Source: an uncultured delta proteobacterium (GTDB taxonomy: Bacteria > Desulfobacterota > Desulfobulbia > Desulfobulbales > Desulfocapsaceae). Taken from it: a stretch of DNA of 64,000 bases. The stretch lies in the NCBI GenBank assembly GCA_903875445.1, contig CAIQWD010000107.1, forward strand, positions 45,322 through 109,321, read 5' to 3'. Below, piece by piece: positions 54,877 to 63,647 of this stretch. The notes under the pieces were generated by a model, which saw only the letters and a program-made list of their open reading frames with translations, had not been told where the DNA came from and ran no database searches. The position numbers were made by a program, and so were the translations under genes. The first letter of the stretch is position 1, and each line of letters opens with the position of its first letter.

Positions 54877-56118
54877 ATGAAAAAGCTTGTCATCCTCGGT
54901 GCCGGATGCGGTGGCACGATGATGGCCAATAAGATGAGAAAACATCTTGATCGTAATGAATGGAATATTACGATCATCGATAAAGACAATATCCATGATT
55001 ATCAGCCTGGATATCTCTTCGTTCCCTTCGGAATAAATACAGAAAAGGAAATCCGAAAAACCAAGAGAGAATTCATCAAGCCAGGAATCGATTTTGTCAT
55101 CTCTGAATTGGTCAATGTAGACTGGGACAAACAGGAAGTTACCACCAAAACCAAGGGTAAATTCCAGTATGACATTCTCATCATGTCTACCGGTTGCGAT
55201 GTGCGGCCGGAAGAGGTGGAGGGGCTCGCGGAAACGTGGGGCAAGGATGTCTACGGCTATTACCGCTACGAACATTGTATCGAGTTGAAAAAAGCCCTGG
55301 CCCAGTTCCAAGGCGGCAAACTGGTGGTCAATATCGCCGAGATGCCGATCAAGTGTCCTGTGGCCCCGCTCGAATTCGCCTTCCTTGCCGACTGGCACTT
55401 CCAAGAACGCGGTATCCGTGACAAGGTGGAGATCGAGTTTGTCACTCCTTTGACAGGCGCCTTCACCAAGCCCGTCGCCACCGCGGTTCTGACAGCGGCC
55501 TGCCAGCAGAAGAACATCAAGATCACTCCCAACTTTGCCCTCGGCGGTGTAGACGGCGAGAGAAAGGTGATTTCTTCCTACGACGGTACCGAGGTCAACT
55601 ATGATATGTTGGTCTCCATCCCGCCGAACTTCGGTTCCCAGGTGATGATCGATTCCGGCATCTCCGATCCGATGGGCTATATCCCGGTCGACAAACACAC
55701 CCTGCAACCGAAAGATCGCAGCAATGTCTGGGTTCTCGGCGACGGCACCAACGTCCCGACCTCCAAGGCCGGTGCGGTGGCGCACTTCCAAGCGGATATC
55801 CTCGAAGAAAACATTATGTCTTTCATCAACGGGGAGGCCCAGCACGCACGCTCCGATGGGCACGCACTCTGATTCATCGAATCAGGCTTCGGGAAAGCCT
55901 ACGTAATCGACTTCAACTACGACATCGAACCGGTAGTCGGAGAATATCCGTTCCCCTCCATTGGCCCCATGGGTCTCTTGAAGGATACGGAAATGAACCA
56001 TCTCTCCAAACTCCTTTTCAAATGGGCATACTATAACCTGCTGCTGGCAGGGACATGGCTTGGCCCCCCGGCGATGCAGACCGCCGGAAAACGGATGAAC
56101 ATGATCAAAAAGAAGTAA
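54877..56118 (+). CDS. sqr: Sulfide:quinone oxidoreductase-like flavoprotein, predicted selenoprotein (TGA at 55870 = Sec332)
   Basis: The frame runs 413 residues if the TGA at 55870-55872 is read as selenocysteine; otherwise it stops at 331. FAD-binding motifs are LVILGAGCGGTMMANKM at the start and VWVLGDGTNVPTSKAGAVAHFQ near 288. Cys160 in MPIKCPVAPLE corresponds to the conserved catalytic cysteine of SQR. After the TGA the same frame reads FIESGFGKAYVIDFNYDIEP and a Lys/Arg-rich C-terminal amphipathic segment, which is how family members end. They usually have Cys right before FIE. A 6-bp hairpin (AGGCTT/AAGCCT, loop CGGGA) at 55884-55900 fits a bacterial SECIS, with the loop 17 nt after the TGA. 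SQR oxidises sulfide and reduces quinone at the membrane. Confidence 0.8.
55870..55900 (+). promoter_or_regulatory. Candidate selenocysteine codon and bacterial SECIS hairpin in SQR
   Basis: The in-frame TGA is followed after 11 nt by a perfect 6-bp stem with a 5-nt loop CGGGA. Known bacterial SECIS elements have a short stem-loop with a G early in the apical loop, about 16-37 nt after UGA; this one meets those rules. The hairpin lies inside the coding region, as required in bacteria. Confidence 0.7.
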
Positions 56119-56142
56119 CAAGCGATCACGTTCCAAAAAAAA

Positions 56143-56180
56143 GCCCCAAGGTAACTATTGAGTTGCCTTGGGGCTTTTTT
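56143..56180 (+). terminator. Strong intrinsic terminator after SQR
   Basis: GCCCCAAGG (56143-56151) pairs with CCTTGGGGC (56166-56174), extended by GTAAC/GTTGC-type pairs, and is followed by TTTTTT. An A run on the left makes it usable from both sides. It starts 25 nt after the TAA at 56116, which supports that codon as the true end of the gene. Confidence 0.88.
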
Positions 56181-56739
56181 CTTGGAATTTGCAGATGGTC
56201 TGCAAGCTGTCCACCATCTTCGCCACAGACCTCCTGCCCGCCGCAACCGACAACAAATGCTTTGGCCTTGAAAGAAGAGTGCGAATATGCTAGGATAACC
56301 TGTGCTTCCACCACAAATCACGAGGATAGTGACTACGGTCCTCCACATTCTACTTCATTTATTTTCTTCAAATATCGGAGGATTATCAGGGAACCGTCGG
56401 ATCACCAGAACGGAAATAACCTGGCAATCGAATGCGTCACCAAAAGGGAAAACGACCTACTTCGCATCGATGATGACGGTTTTCAATATCCGCTCAGGAA
56501 TCTGGACAACCAACCCCCGGAATGAGGCCAAGAGCAGGTCTCCCAATTATTGGCTACCGGGATTGCAGATCCATTGGGAGAGTTACTGGCGAAAGAGGGC
56601 TGTGATTCATGAACCGATAGAAACCATTTGACGATTCAATCCCAGCTGGAAACCCCTATTTGCGGAAAAAACTTGCAATAAAGAAGAATCTCGTACCTAA
56701 TATTAAGTAACATTCACCTATTCCCCAGGAGGAACCCTT
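56181..56739. other. Gap with no supportable gene, possible degenerate coding remnant
   Basis: Short frames occur on both strands. In one plus frame around 56400-56525 and, shifted, 56526-56610 the text looks protein-like but is broken by a stop and frame change, so it may be a decayed gene. I could not identify it. No terminator or clear promoter was found beyond a Shine-Dalgarno sequence before 56740. Confidence 0.35.
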
Positions 56740-57147
56740 ATGCAAGACCGACGCGATTTTCTGAAAACCACCGTAGCCGCCGCATCGATACTGGCCATCA
56801 GTTCCGTTCCCCGGGCCTTTGCCGCCGGCACCCCCGCCTACACCAATATTATCTATACCAAGGATAATCCAGGGAGATGGGCCGGCAAAGAAGGCAGTCA
56901 TGCCCCGGAGGTGACGGTAACCGGCTCCAAGGTTGCGGTAGTTACCAAACACCCGATGTCAAAAGAGCACCATATCGTCAGGCACACCCTTGTTCTCGCC
57001 GACGGGACCTATGTGGGCGCGACCACCTTCACCCCAGACGACAAACCGGAATCCAGCTATGAACTGCCCGCAGGTTACAAGGGCAAGTTCTCCGTCACCA
57101 GTTTTTGTAATCTCCACGATTTCTGGCTGACCGAGACCATGGTCTGA
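56740..57147 (+). CDS. Tat-exported superoxide reductase (neelaredoxin type)
   Basis: The product is 135 aa. The N-terminal DRRDFLKTTVAAASILAISSV is a twin-arginine-type signal. The mature protein has the iron-ligand pattern of superoxide reductase: EGSHAPEV (His), TKHPMSKEHHIVRHTLVL (His, His) and the C-terminal SFCNLHDFW (Cys and His). There is no desulforedoxin N-terminal domain, so it is a class II (neelaredoxin-like) enzyme. It reduces superoxide to peroxide without releasing oxygen, here outside the cytoplasm. The convergent NapH-like gene follows. Confidence 0.88.
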   Translation: MQDRRDFLKTTVAAASILAISSVPRAFAAGTPAYTNIIYTKDNPGRWAGKEGSHAPEVTVTGSKVAVVTKHPMSKEHHIVRHTLVLADGTYVGATTFTPDDKPESSYELPAGYKGKFSVTSFCNLHDFWLTETMV

Positions 57148-57242
57148 TTCGGTTACGGATCCCATCTCTCAAGAGGCTGTGATCTCCGTCTGTCTTTACC
57201 AGCGGACCACCGGTCACAGCCCTAAAACAGTCAGACAGGGTC

Positions 57243-58289
57243 TCACCTCTCCTCTCTCTCTGGTTGCGATTCACCTGATATTTTGCATCGCAAGTAATCA
57301 TAACTGCTCATGTCAAAACCGAAGGATACTTGCAGCACATCGTTGGGGCACACACTGGTGCATGTCAGACAAATCACACATTCAGACGACGTAATACGAC
57401 GACCTGCCTTGATATATTCCGTCAGCCTGATATCCATCGGACAGAACAGCTCGCAGGTTTTGCAATCGGTACACTTCTCTTTTTCGGCAGCTATTTTTAC
57501 AAGTGCAAATCTCGATCCTATCTTGAAGAAAGCAACGATCGGGCAAAGATACTTACAAAAGGCCCTATTGTCGCGAAAGACGCAGGCAAATACGATTCCA
57601 AGGCCATAATATCCAATATTACCAGCTAGAAACCACCAAAGTTCCGGTATATGCCACATGCTCGAATATACATTGACATTCATCGGATTTATGTCCTTGA
57701 ATTTGACAATTCCAAGCGTATCAGGCAGGCCGTAATGGAAATGCTTCACCAGCACAAATACGATGATCGCAACTAGAAGAAAATGTAAATAACGCAGGTA
57801 TCCCCAGTGGCCGGGTATCCTCCCCGGAGATTTCTTCCACGGCAGCAAATCCAGAACTGCAGTTGTCCAACAAGCCCATCCGCACCAGCCTCGATTAAAA
57901 ATAAAAGGGCCGACAATTTTGGCAATGGCGTAATGGAGAACCGAAGCTGCCGACATGCCGGCAAGGAGCCAGAACCAAAAGCCCTCGATTTGCATGTTCT
58001 CAGGTAAAATAACGCCAAACCCAAGGTGAATAAGCCCCATCCCCAGGCCGAAAAACAAGTAGCCACCAACAAGGATTTGCGAGAGTCTTCTCGCCCAAGG
58101 CTTATGCTGTCTCGGCAAAAGAGGCCAAAGCCCCAACCCCAGCATGAGAGAAGCGCCGATAATTGAGAAGTTGTAGAGATAAAAAATGCTTCCGCTCTTC
58201 TGCCAAAATCCTACGGCAAGACCCGCAAAGACAGTGCCCATGAATACCATGAGCTTGAAGTCCGCTGCTTGTATTTTACGATTTGCCAT
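57243..58289 (-). CDS. NapH/NosR-like membrane ferredoxin
   Basis: The product is 348 aa. Six or seven membrane helices contain CGWACWTTAVLDLLPW and a second CKYLCPIVAFFKIG, the paired CxxxCP motifs of this family. Two 4Fe-4S motifs, CTDCKTCELFCPMDI and CVICLTCTSVCPNDV, are at the C-terminus. Such proteins transfer electrons from quinol to periplasmic partners; the natural partner here is unknown, though the exported superoxide reductase next door is a candidate. GGAAGG lies upstream of the ATG. It overlaps the lipoprotein gene at 58276. Confidence 0.85.
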   Translation of the reverse strand: MANRKIQAADFKLMVFMGTVFAGLAVGFWQKSGSIFYLYNFSIIGASLMLGLGLWPLLPRQHKPWARRLSQILVGGYLFFGLGMGLIHLGFGVILPENMQIEGFWFWLLAGMSAASVLHYAIAKIVGPFIFNRGWCGWACWTTAVLDLLPWKKSPGRIPGHWGYLRYLHFLLVAIIVFVLVKHFHYGLPDTLGIVKFKDINPMNVNVYSSMWHIPELWWFLAGNIGYYGLGIVFACVFRDNRAFCKYLCPIVAFFKIGSRFALVKIAAEKEKCTDCKTCELFCPMDIRLTEYIKAGRRITSSECVICLTCTSVCPNDVLQVSFGFDMSSYDYLRCKISGESQPEREER

Positions 58290-58992
58290 TCAATTGGCCT
58301 TCCGACTGTGACAACGCCTCAGGGACATTGGGGAACTTGAGCAGAAGATAGCGTGATCCGCCGCCGACTGTGAATAACCCCTTTATATCCAGTTCAAGCT
58401 GCAGCCCGATTATTCCATGCTGAAGATCCATAAAATCAATGGCCCATCCCTCTGCCATGAACATCTGTCCAATCCCCATCCAACTGGCGTAATATCTGGT
58501 CATCTCCGCTTCCAGTCCGCCTCCCTTGACAGTCACCTGGCATGTATTTTCAGCTGCATACATGGGAGTGCCGATGAAGGTGGTGGTGCGGTTGTCCTTG
58601 GTAAATTCCAATTGCTTGTCACTGATCGTTATTTTACTGAATACATAACATGTTCTGCCACCTACCCCGGGGATATACCCACCCCAAACAAAAACGCTGA
58701 ACCCGTCCTCAATACATTGCCTTGAATCCCTTGCTGCCGTGCAAATGGGCACTTCAATCCCCTCATTGGCTTTCAGTAATTCATACAAATTGTTAAGCAG
58801 TAGTGTTCCGTGCACCCCGGCATCGACGCTTTCCTCATGCGCACCTGAAGAGATGTGGAATTGATCGACGGGCGGAATTTGCACTTTGGCAACACATCCC
58901 GAAAGTATACAGATGAGAGACAAAAACACTGGATTGCACAACCTATGAACCCGCGAACAATGCTTGAACGTAAAGCGAAACAGCCTCTTCAT
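58276..58992 (-). CDS. Predicted lipoprotein, unknown function
   Basis: The product is 238 aa. The N-terminal hydrophobic segment ends in LICILSGC, a lipobox with the lipidated cysteine near residue 33. The rest is a mixed beta-rich domain with several cysteines (ICTAARDSRQC, RTCYVF, NTCQV) and no family I recognise. It overlaps the NapH-like gene by 14 nt and is upstream of it on the same strand, so they are probably one operon. Confidence 0.7.
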   Translation of the reverse strand: MKRLFRFTFKHCSRVHRLCNPVFLSLICILSGCVAKVQIPPVDQFHISSGAHEESVDAGVHGTLLLNNLYELLKANEGIEVPICTAARDSRQCIEDGFSVFVWGGYIPGVGGRTCYVFSKITISDKQLEFTKDNRTTTFIGTPMYAAENTCQVTVKGGGLEAEMTRYYASWMGIGQMFMAEGWAIDFMDLQHGIIGLQLELDIKGLFTVGGGSRYLLLKFPNVPEALSQSEGQLNGKS

Positions 58993-59091
58993 GTGCCGAG
59001 TCTCCCCGTGTCTGATTTTTTACTAAAGGTGCAAATTTCATCCATGGCTTGAGTTGCTTCAAGAAAAAGAGGGGCCGCAAACACTGTATCG

Positions 59092-60669
59092 CTAAAGACT
59101 GTCTCGCTGCGGATACTCCTTAACGAAGCGAATCCAGGATTTTTCTACCGGGGTGTCGGGCGACTCTTCCCCTCGGCAGGCCCGGACAAAATGAGTGTGC
59201 ATCGGATCGATAGGTGCTATCCGCCCGGCCGCTAACGCATCCAGCCAATGGCCGACATTTTCAATGCAGTATTTTCCCAAGGGAGAATACTCATCCCCAA
59301 GAGCCACCTTGTAACCGCCCTTCACCAGTTCCTGCATATGATCGTCCGGGAACGGTGCCTTAACTGTCTCGATAATGGCAAGGATACGTCTGAGCGCTTC
59401 GTGGTTGCTGAGGATGCCGGTATGCGTATCGTTGAAGCCGAACTGGGTGGTCGACTCGTTCTGCGCCTCGCTGCAGAGCTGGCTTGAGAGTGGTACCACC
59501 CCATCGCTGTTCTCGCCCAGTTTGACCGTCTTCTCATTGCCGAAGGCATAGATGAGGTGGTATTCGAGGTCCGCAGGAAGCTTCTGTCGCCGCAGACGGT
59601 GCATGAATTTGCTGTTCGGATCGACATCGCCCCAGGAAGGGATGACTACCGGTCCTTGGGCCGCCATGGCCGCAGCAGGATGGCCGCCAAGCGGGCTGGC
59701 GATGGTAATGAGACGGGCAACCTTGGTTTCTCTTTCTTTCCCGGATAGACGATTCAAGGCATCCCGCGCCACCAGACCACCCATGCTGTGGGCGACGATC
59801 ACCATCGGCATGTTGCCGAGGGTCATGGTTTTACCGGAGAGGAATATGTCGTAGAACATTGCACTCAGTTGGCTGAGATCATTGCCGGACGGGTAAAAAA
59901 AGAACCAGGGACGATAGCGGCTGCGATCAAGCTGGGCGACGATGTCGGCAAAATCCCGGGCGCTGCCGTCGATCCCATGGATAAAGACCACCGGCACTTT
60001 ATACCCCAGATCCTCCTCCAGGGCGTAGAACATCATCGGGGCCTCCTCAAGAAAGGCGGCCGGCTCGTACATGCCAAGCGTTGCCATTCTCTTGGAAAAG
60101 ATTTCGTCGTCGAGGCTCCTGATCGAACCCTTGGGGAAGAAAAGCGATTCTGCTAAAGCTTCGGATTTCCTAACCTCCTGATGAAACACAAAGGCGGAGG
60201 AGAGGGTGAACGGGGTGTCGAGATCGATACTGAAATCACCGAGGACTTTCGTAGGGATCGTAGCCAATTCCAAGGCTACCGACCTGCCACCGACAACTTC
60301 AGTCTCGTCGTAATAGCCGTCATGATTGAGGTCGCTGACCACCAGCAGCTGGTAATTCCCTGCCGGCAGGTTCAGGCCATAGAAGGAATTATTACGGGAA
60401 AAGTGGCTGATATCGACTACCTCACTCCTCTGATACAAATCTGAGACCGCAACGACGGCCATTGCTTCCTCATTCAGGCCCTTGCCGTTTTCGATTTTAC
60501 CGAACACGAAGAAATTGTCGGCCTCAAGCATATGTTTGTATACCCGTTGCGTCGGGGATTGTTTTTGCAGTGCCGAGAAACCGGCCTGTTTGAAGGTGCT
60601 GCCGAGGTACGAGCAGCCGCTCATGCCAAAGAGGAAAACAACGATAACAAGAAGATTTTGCCTTACCAT
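59092..60669 (-). CDS. Lipoprotein alpha/beta-hydrolase (lipase/esterase-like)
   Basis: The product is 525 aa from the ATG at 60669; a frame to 60720 adds 17 residues that would make the signal peptide unusually long. LLVIVVFLFGMSGC is a lipoprotein signal with a lipobox. An immunoglobulin-like region (~90-150) precedes the hydrolase core. PVVFIHGIDGSARDF holds the oxyanion HG, AHSMGGLVARDAL has the nucleophile Ser, and SDGVVPLSSQ and a later His complete a triad. It is related to PGAP1/lipase-type enzymes; substrate unknown. Confidence 0.8.
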   Translation of the reverse strand: MVRQNLLVIVVFLFGMSGCSYLGSTFKQAGFSALQKQSPTQRVYKHMLEADNFFVFGKIENGKGLNEEAMAVVAVSDLYQRSEVVDISHFSRNNSFYGLNLPAGNYQLLVVSDLNHDGYYDETEVVGGRSVALELATIPTKVLGDFSIDLDTPFTLSSAFVFHQEVRKSEALAESLFFPKGSIRSLDDEIFSKRMATLGMYEPAAFLEEAPMMFYALEEDLGYKVPVVFIHGIDGSARDFADIVAQLDRSRYRPWFFFYPSGNDLSQLSAMFYDIFLSGKTMTLGNMPMVIVAHSMGGLVARDALNRLSGKERETKVARLITIASPLGGHPAAAMAAQGPVVIPSWGDVDPNSKFMHRLRRQKLPADLEYHLIYAFGNEKTVKLGENSDGVVPLSSQLCSEAQNESTTQFGFNDTHTGILSNHEALRRILAIIETVKAPFPDDHMQELVKGGYKVALGDEYSPLGKYCIENVGHWLDALAAGRIAPIDPMHTHFVRACRGEESPDTPVEKSWIRFVKEYPQRDSL

Positions 60670-61346
60670 GGTCGTTTTGCTTTGTCGTGAAAATCCACTT
60701 TCAAGAAAATAATTCCTCATAATATTACTTTGTTACGATAGGCAAAATGCGCATTTTGGGGCTTTTCGAGAACATCATCTCGAATAAATACCATAGAACC
60801 GGTTCGAATTGAACAGGATTTCATTACCAGTATGTTAAGGCATCGTGCGAGTAATCATCGACACATTCCCCGCAATTCCGCAAGCAGGAAGATAAGCCTT
60901 CGCCTTCATGCGGTTTCAATCCCATCGGACACACCTTGGTGCATCTGTCGCGGGGCGCAATCGGCGGCCTGGCGATGGACGAGCAGGCTCTTTTTTCGTC
61001 CCAGAAGAGGAAGGGAAACGCCAAACGGATAAAAAGGTTCGACAAAAAAAGCGAATGAGTGAGCAAACATTTCCTATCTGATATCTGATTTTCAGGTTAT
61101 GATATTTTGAAAAAATATGTTGACTTTGTAAAATCGGTTAAAGAAGCCAAATTTGGGGTCATGTGATGTTATCAAGCGTCTTGTTAACCAGTTAAAAATG
61201 AATCCCTGTACATTAAAAATCCGATTAACTCGCTGAATTTCAACGATAATATTTTCAACATTCTGTGATACTAAAAATTGGATTTCAGGTTTTTGGGAGA
61301 TAGCTCGAAAACTACACATTAACTTATTGAACAAGCAAGGAGCAGA
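60670..61346. other. Gap before the mobile region
   Basis: Apart from the ferredoxin remnant there is nothing I can support. The last ~250 nt before 61347 are markedly AT-rich, unlike the upstream genes. AAGGAG stands directly before the next start codon. Confidence 0.4.
60824..61000 (-). pseudogene. Remnant of a 4Fe-4S ferredoxin-domain protein (NapH-like C-terminus)
   Basis: On the minus strand the frame ends in DRCTKVCPMGLKP and SCLRNCGECVDDYSHDALTYW. This matches the double 4Fe-4S end of NapH-like proteins, with one cluster cysteine replaced by Tyr and another missing. No membrane part remains upstream; the frame opens into unrelated sequence. It looks like a decayed fragment. Confidence 0.45.
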
Positions 61347-62312
61347 ATGACAGAGATTCCTGACTTTGAATGGTATGGCCGCGTCAGCACAAAAAAAGGG
61401 ATGGCATTACGGTGTCCTTTTGCAACCGTAGAAGCATGCCCGCGTTACTATCAAAGCCTGTCACTTTTAGCGGAAGCCGGATTTACTGGAATTTCAGACA
61501 AAGAAAATCAAAAACTTCTAGAGCAATGGAAGCCAAGCGACTTATGGCCCAAAACAGATGAACAAGCTACTTCTGTTAGGAAATCGGATTCAAAGCTATC
61601 AACGCTCGCAAATTTCTGTCCGGAAATTTTGTATGATAGCTTTGGGTATTTTTGTAATTTCCTTGCTAGTTATGCTGATGAAATTGACTCTGATATGGCA
61701 CACCGAATATTGCGAAAACAGGGTGCATCAAAAAATGATCCACGCTGGAGCTGGTCCTCTGCTATCCCACAACACTATTCTGAATGCTCACTTTTCTCAG
61801 TAATAGAACATCGAAGCAAAAATGAAACGAGTCATGTTGCCGTGAAAGGTGGGAAAACAGGAAAAATTAGCAATGACGTAACGACTACTTGGAAGGAAAT
61901 TGAAAATGATTACGGGATAAGCAAGAAAATATTCGGGAAGAAAATCAATTTCGTGACTGATCCTTTCAAACGAAAAGTGATTTTTAGAGATATTGAACAT
62001 GCTTATTGTTTGGCAAATACTGGATATAGTAAACCAGCTGTTATTCTTGCTGGTGGAGTCACTGAGGAGTTGTTAAGGCTTTATCTCATCCATAATGCTG
62101 TCCCACTTTCCGGCAAAACATTTGACTTCTATATAAAAGCCTGTGAGGAGAAAGGTCTTCTCAAAAAGGCAGTTCACCGTCTATCAGATTCACTTAGACA
62201 TTTCAGAAATTTAGTTCACTTATCAAATGAAACAACAACTAAACATACGATTTCGATAGCAACAGCAAAAGGTGCTGTTGCTTCAATTTTTACATTAGCA
62301 AACGATTTCTAA
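61347..62312 (+). CDS. Hypothetical protein with C-terminal HEPN-like domain, likely horizontally acquired
   Basis: The product is 321 aa, with AAGGAG upstream. The N-terminal part (RCPFATVEACPRYYQSLSLL, KPSDLWPKTDEQ) is a recurrent unassigned motif. The C-terminal ~130 residues are helical with GGVTEELLRLYLI and SDSLRHFRNLVHLS, an R-x3-H arrangement like DUF4145/HEPN domains. HEPN proteins are often RNases or structural parts of toxin and defence systems. The gene is AT-rich compared with the rest of the window and is followed at once by an attC-like hairpin, as in an integron cassette. Confidence 0.6.
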   Translation: MTEIPDFEWYGRVSTKKGMALRCPFATVEACPRYYQSLSLLAEAGFTGISDKENQKLLEQWKPSDLWPKTDEQATSVRKSDSKLSTLANFCPEILYDSFGYFCNFLASYADEIDSDMAHRILRKQGASKNDPRWSWSSAIPQHYSECSLFSVIEHRSKNETSHVAVKGGKTGKISNDVTTTWKEIENDYGISKKIFGKKINFVTDPFKRKVIFRDIEHAYCLANTGYSKPAVILAGGVTEELLRLYLIHNAVPLSGKTFDFYIKACEEKGLLKKAVHRLSDSLRHFRNLVHLSNETTTKHTISIATAKGAVASIFTLANDF

Positions 62313-62318
62313 ACCAAT

Positions 62319-62375
62319 GTCCAACTAGCGCCAAGACCGGCCGAGAAACCGCCGGTCAGGTTTATGGCGTTAGCC
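62319..62375 (+). repeat. attC-like imperfect hairpin
   Basis: GTCCAAC (RYYYAAC box) at 62319 and GTTAGCC at 62369 (GTTRRRY with one mismatch) flank nested stems CTAGCGCCA/TGGCGTTAG and GACCGGC/GCCGGTC. The spacing between two short genes is as in cassette arrays. A simple terminator hairpin is the main alternative. Confidence 0.4.
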
Positions 62376-62392
62376 AAGGCAAAGGAGAAAAC

Positions 62393-62518
62393 ATGAAGAA
62401 ATGTCCTTTTTGTGCCGAAGAAATTCAACAAGAAGCCATTAAATGCAAGCATTGCGGCGAATGGTTAACTGACAAATCACGTGAATTTGGTAATAGCGGG
62501 TCAATTTCAGTCGATTCA
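62393..62518 (+). pseudogene. Zinc-ribbon protein gene, truncated by RAYT insertion
   Basis: The frame begins MKKCPFCAEEIQQEAIKCKHCGEWL, the N-terminal zinc ribbon common in small membrane-associated proteins. After about 42 residues it enters GGGGAC-rich repeats at 62519 and then sequence of the transposase upstream region, so the remaining codons to 62695 are not its own. The original C-terminus is lost. Confidence 0.6.
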
Positions 62519-62554
62519 GGGACGGGGAATTCCGGGGACGGAAATTCCGGGGAC
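62519..62554 (+). repeat. REP-type repeat next to the RAYT gene
   Basis: AATTCCGGGGAC occurs twice (62528-62539 and 62543-62554) preceded by GGGACGGGG. Such short GC repeats with internal palindrome AATTCCG are usual at the borders of REP-associated transposases. It marks the left end of the insertion. Confidence 0.5.
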
Positions 62555-62603
62555 AGTATATGTATCATTGACAAATATTCATTAATGTTGCAATCCTTCC
62601 CAC

Positions 62604-63266
62604 ATGGCAAGAATAGCACGTGTAGTAGCCTCTGGCTATCCACATCACATCACCCAGCGTGGCAACCGCCGTCAGCAGACATTTTTCTGCGATGACGATT
62701 ACTTAGCTTATATTGAACTAATGGCGGAATGGTGCCGTGCATATCATGTCGAGATCTGGGCCTGGTGCCTGATGCCGAATCATGTTCATCTTGTCGCCGT
62801 GCCGCACAGCGAAGAAGCTCTTTCCCGTGCTATCGGCGAAGCTCATCGCCGTTATACCCGGCGGATCAACTTTCGTGAACAATGGCGAGGACATCTGTGG
62901 CAGGAAAGATTTGCTTCATTTCCCATGGATGAACAATACTTATTGGCAACAGCGCGGTATATTGAAATGAATCCGGTTGCGGCAAAGCTTGTGCAAAACC
63001 CGGAAGATTACCGATGGAGTAGTGCCCAAGCGCATCTTGCTGGAGAGGATGATGAACTCACACTAGTCTCACCGTTGCTTGGGTTGGTTTCCGACTGGCA
63101 CAATTTTTTGAAGCTTACACCTCCGGATGAAATTGATATGATTCACCGCCATGAACGTACCGGTCGACCTTTGGGCGAGAAAGGATTTATTGAAAAGCTG
63201 GAGATCGCACTTGATCGAGGATTAAAACCGCAAAAGCCTGGTCCCAAGAAGAAGATTAAGGGTTAG
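62604..63266 (+). CDS. REP-associated tyrosine transposase (RAYT, Y1 HUH family)
   Basis: The product is 220 aa. It shows the IS200/Y1-type HUH domain: MARIARVVASGYPHHITQRGNRRQQTFF, LMPNHVHLVAVP (HUH motif), LWQERFASFPMDEQYLLATARYIEMNPVAAKLV and YRWSSAQAH (probable catalytic Tyr region). RAYTs move REP sequences and may be domesticated. The repeats at 62519 are its likely left border. The gene looks full length. Confidence 0.88.
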   Translation: MARIARVVASGYPHHITQRGNRRQQTFFCDDDYLAYIELMAEWCRAYHVEIWAWCLMPNHVHLVAVPHSEEALSRAIGEAHRRYTRRINFREQWRGHLWQERFASFPMDEQYLLATARYIEMNPVAAKLVQNPEDYRWSSAQAHLAGEDDELTLVSPLLGLVSDWHNFLKLTPPDEIDMIHRHERTGRPLGEKGFIEKLEIALDRGLKPQKPGPKKKIKG

Positions 63267-63383
63267 ATAGTGTCAGGCCTAATGGGTGTTTAAGCCTCTG
63301 TGAAGCCGGATCGTTCCGGGAAATAGCGTTACGATGATTATCGTTCCTTGTAAAAGGAATAAAAAAGGTATATTTTTCATACT

Positions 63384-63647
63384 ATGATTACGTTCGAGTT
63401 TGATGAAAATAAGAGTCAGACGAATCTTGAAAAGCACGGCATCGATTTTGTCGATGCCCAGAGACTGTGGGATGATACGGATTTGCTTGAAATACCGGCA
63501 AAGACAGTGGACGAACCCCGCTCTTTGGTAATTGGTATAATTTCAGGTATTCATTGGTCTGGTGTGATCACTTACCGAGGAAATCGTATCAGAATTATCT
63601 CAGTTCGGCGGTCACGAAAAGAAGAGGTGTCTCTGTATGAAAGCTGA
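63384..63647 (+). CDS. brnT: BrnT-family ribonuclease toxin
   Basis: The product is 87 aa. ITFEFDENKSQTNLEKHGIDFVDAQRLWDD is the family start, and RIISVRRSRKEEVSLYE the end, with the conserved Arg residues of the RelE-like fold. BrnT cleaves mRNA and is neutralised by BrnA. The stop overlaps the next gene by 11 nt, the standard toxin-first order of this system. Confidence 0.88.
   Translation: MITFEFDENKSQTNLEKHGIDFVDAQRLWDDTDLLEIPAKTVDEPRSLVIGIISGIHWSGVITYRGNRIRIISVRRSRKEEVSLYES

Noticed and set aside
54877..55872. SQR as a 331-aa protein or a frameshifted pseudogene
   Set aside because: The frame does not shift; only a single TGA interrupts it, the C-terminal 81 codons are conserved in character, and a SECIS-like hairpin follows. 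Selenocysteine explains all of this better.
56126..56314. Minus-strand frame of 62 codons
   Set aside because: It runs through the strong bidirectional terminator at 56143-56180.
56302..56631. Open frame of 109 codons after SQR
   Set aside because: No ribosome site, odd composition and no recognisable domain; neighbouring frames look like broken coding text instead.
61092..61334. Minus-strand frame of 80 codons in the AT-rich gap
   Set aside because: No ribosome site and low-complexity AT-rich composition; probably chance.
62519..62695. C-terminal part of the zinc-ribbon frame
   Set aside because: This stretch is REP repeat and transposase upstream DNA read by chance in frame.
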